Assembly (NCBI GenBank): GCA_024511045.1
Contig: JANEMG010000182.1
Span: forward strand, 1-5,459
Length of the DNA stretch: 5,459 bases
Reading direction: 5' to 3'
Source of the DNA: Gammaproteobacteria bacterium
GTDB taxonomy: Bacteria; Pseudomonadota; Gammaproteobacteria; Methylococcales; Methylomonadaceae
Shown here: piece by piece, positions 5,128 through 5,459 of the stretch
Position numbering within the stretch: position 1 is the stretch's first letter
Layout: every line of letters starts with the position of its first letter
Notes under the pieces: generated by a model
What the model saw: only the letters and a program-made list of their open reading frames with translations
Database searches by the model: none
What the model was told of the DNA's origin: nothing
Translations under genes and position numbers: made by a program

Positions 5128-5459
5128 GGTTTCAGCCAGTCAGTCGATGCATTTGGGTTTGCGGTTGTTTTCATATCAAGAAAGCGGCTCCAGACAAAAA
5201 AGGTATTGACAGGTGTGGTCCAAAGCGCTGTGAAACAATCTGCCAAACCTTTATGCGTTTATGATGCCGAGGGAATCACTGTTAAGAAATTGCCTGGCTA
5301 AACCTGATCGGCCGTCAAAGCCGTACTTGTAATTATAAGCTGAAGTTTCCCAATTTTTTGGAGCAATGAACATTAGAGCCGACTAATATGGCGGATAAAT
5401 TAGTGCTTGGTAATATTCTTGTTTATTTTGTTTCTTTCGCTTGAAAAACAATAGGTTAT
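5128..5459. other. Non-coding stretch upstream of the zapA group
   Basis: No convincing gene is seen on either strand. The right part is AT-rich, as expected of a promoter region, and a divergent gene may begin beyond the edge. A plus-strand TTGACA (5206-5211) has no good -10 at the proper distance. Motifs ATTAG (5372-5376), CTAAT (5383-5387) and ATTAG (5399-5403) form a small set of inverted copies that could be an operator, without further support. Confidence 0.5.
5170..5197 (-). promoter_or_regulatory. Possible sigma-70 promoter for the zapA group
   Basis: On the minus strand, TTGTCT (5197-5192) and TATGAA (5175-5170) are separated by 16 bases, about 43 bases before the ATG of the coiled-coil gene. 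Both boxes are imperfect, so this is only the best candidate by eye. Confidence 0.3.

Noticed and set aside
5206..5234. Plus-strand sigma-70 promoter starting at TTGACA
   Set aside because: The sequence at 16-18 bases (around TGTGAA) is a poor -10, and no gene follows within the window.

Overview
The window looks like a chromosomal segment of a gammaproteobacterium of middling GC. The clearest marker is the minus-strand set of a short coiled-coil protein, zapA and a 6S RNA (ssrS); zapA next to ssrS is a familiar gammaproteobacterial neighbourhood. The short coiled-coil protein upstream of zapA points away from the enterics and towards lineages such as Pseudomonas, Xanthomonas or the methanotrophs. 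I cannot name the genus from this sequence.

Layout. Positions 1-3979 hold a plus-strand cluster: possibly the last codons of an upstream gene (1-39), a membrane family-2 glycosyltransferase (39-1220), a TolC-like outer-membrane factor (1217-2552) and a HlyD-like membrane-fusion protein (2918-3979). The first junctions overlap (TAATG, then TTGA), so the cluster reads as an operon. Glycosyltransferase, periplasmic adaptor and outer-membrane channel together suggest synthesis and export of an exopolysaccharide, by analogy with Alg8/Alg44-type systems. The two export genes are damaged. The TolC-like gene has one extra G in a seven-G run (1635-1641), and the HlyD-like gene has two in-frame TAG codons (3221-3223 and 3662-3664). 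The sequence on both sides of each lesion still reads as conserved protein, so the damage is recent, or the reading is rescued, or the lesions are sequence errors.

The 365-base gap between the TolC-like and HlyD-like genes is the most unusual part. It holds two diverged copies of a unit of about 140-150 nt, 159 nt apart, each folding into five successive hairpins. Differences between copies are largely compensatory: six base pairs change on both sides and three more become G-U wobbles. The best-conserved primary sequence is AACAACAAATGYGATT in the second hairpin. I do not recognise it as a known riboswitch or repeat family; it is the best candidate here for an undescribed structured RNA.

Positions 3980-4361 carry no convincing gene, only an intergenic inverted repeat (4081-4161) and a short hairpin (4192-4212). 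The 6S RNA occupies about 4367-4552 on the minus strand, downstream of zapA (4598-4903), which overlaps the coiled-coil gene (4900-5127) by four bases. Positions 5128-5459 are non-coding as far as I can see and probably hold the promoter of the zapA group and possibly that of a divergent gene beyond the right edge.
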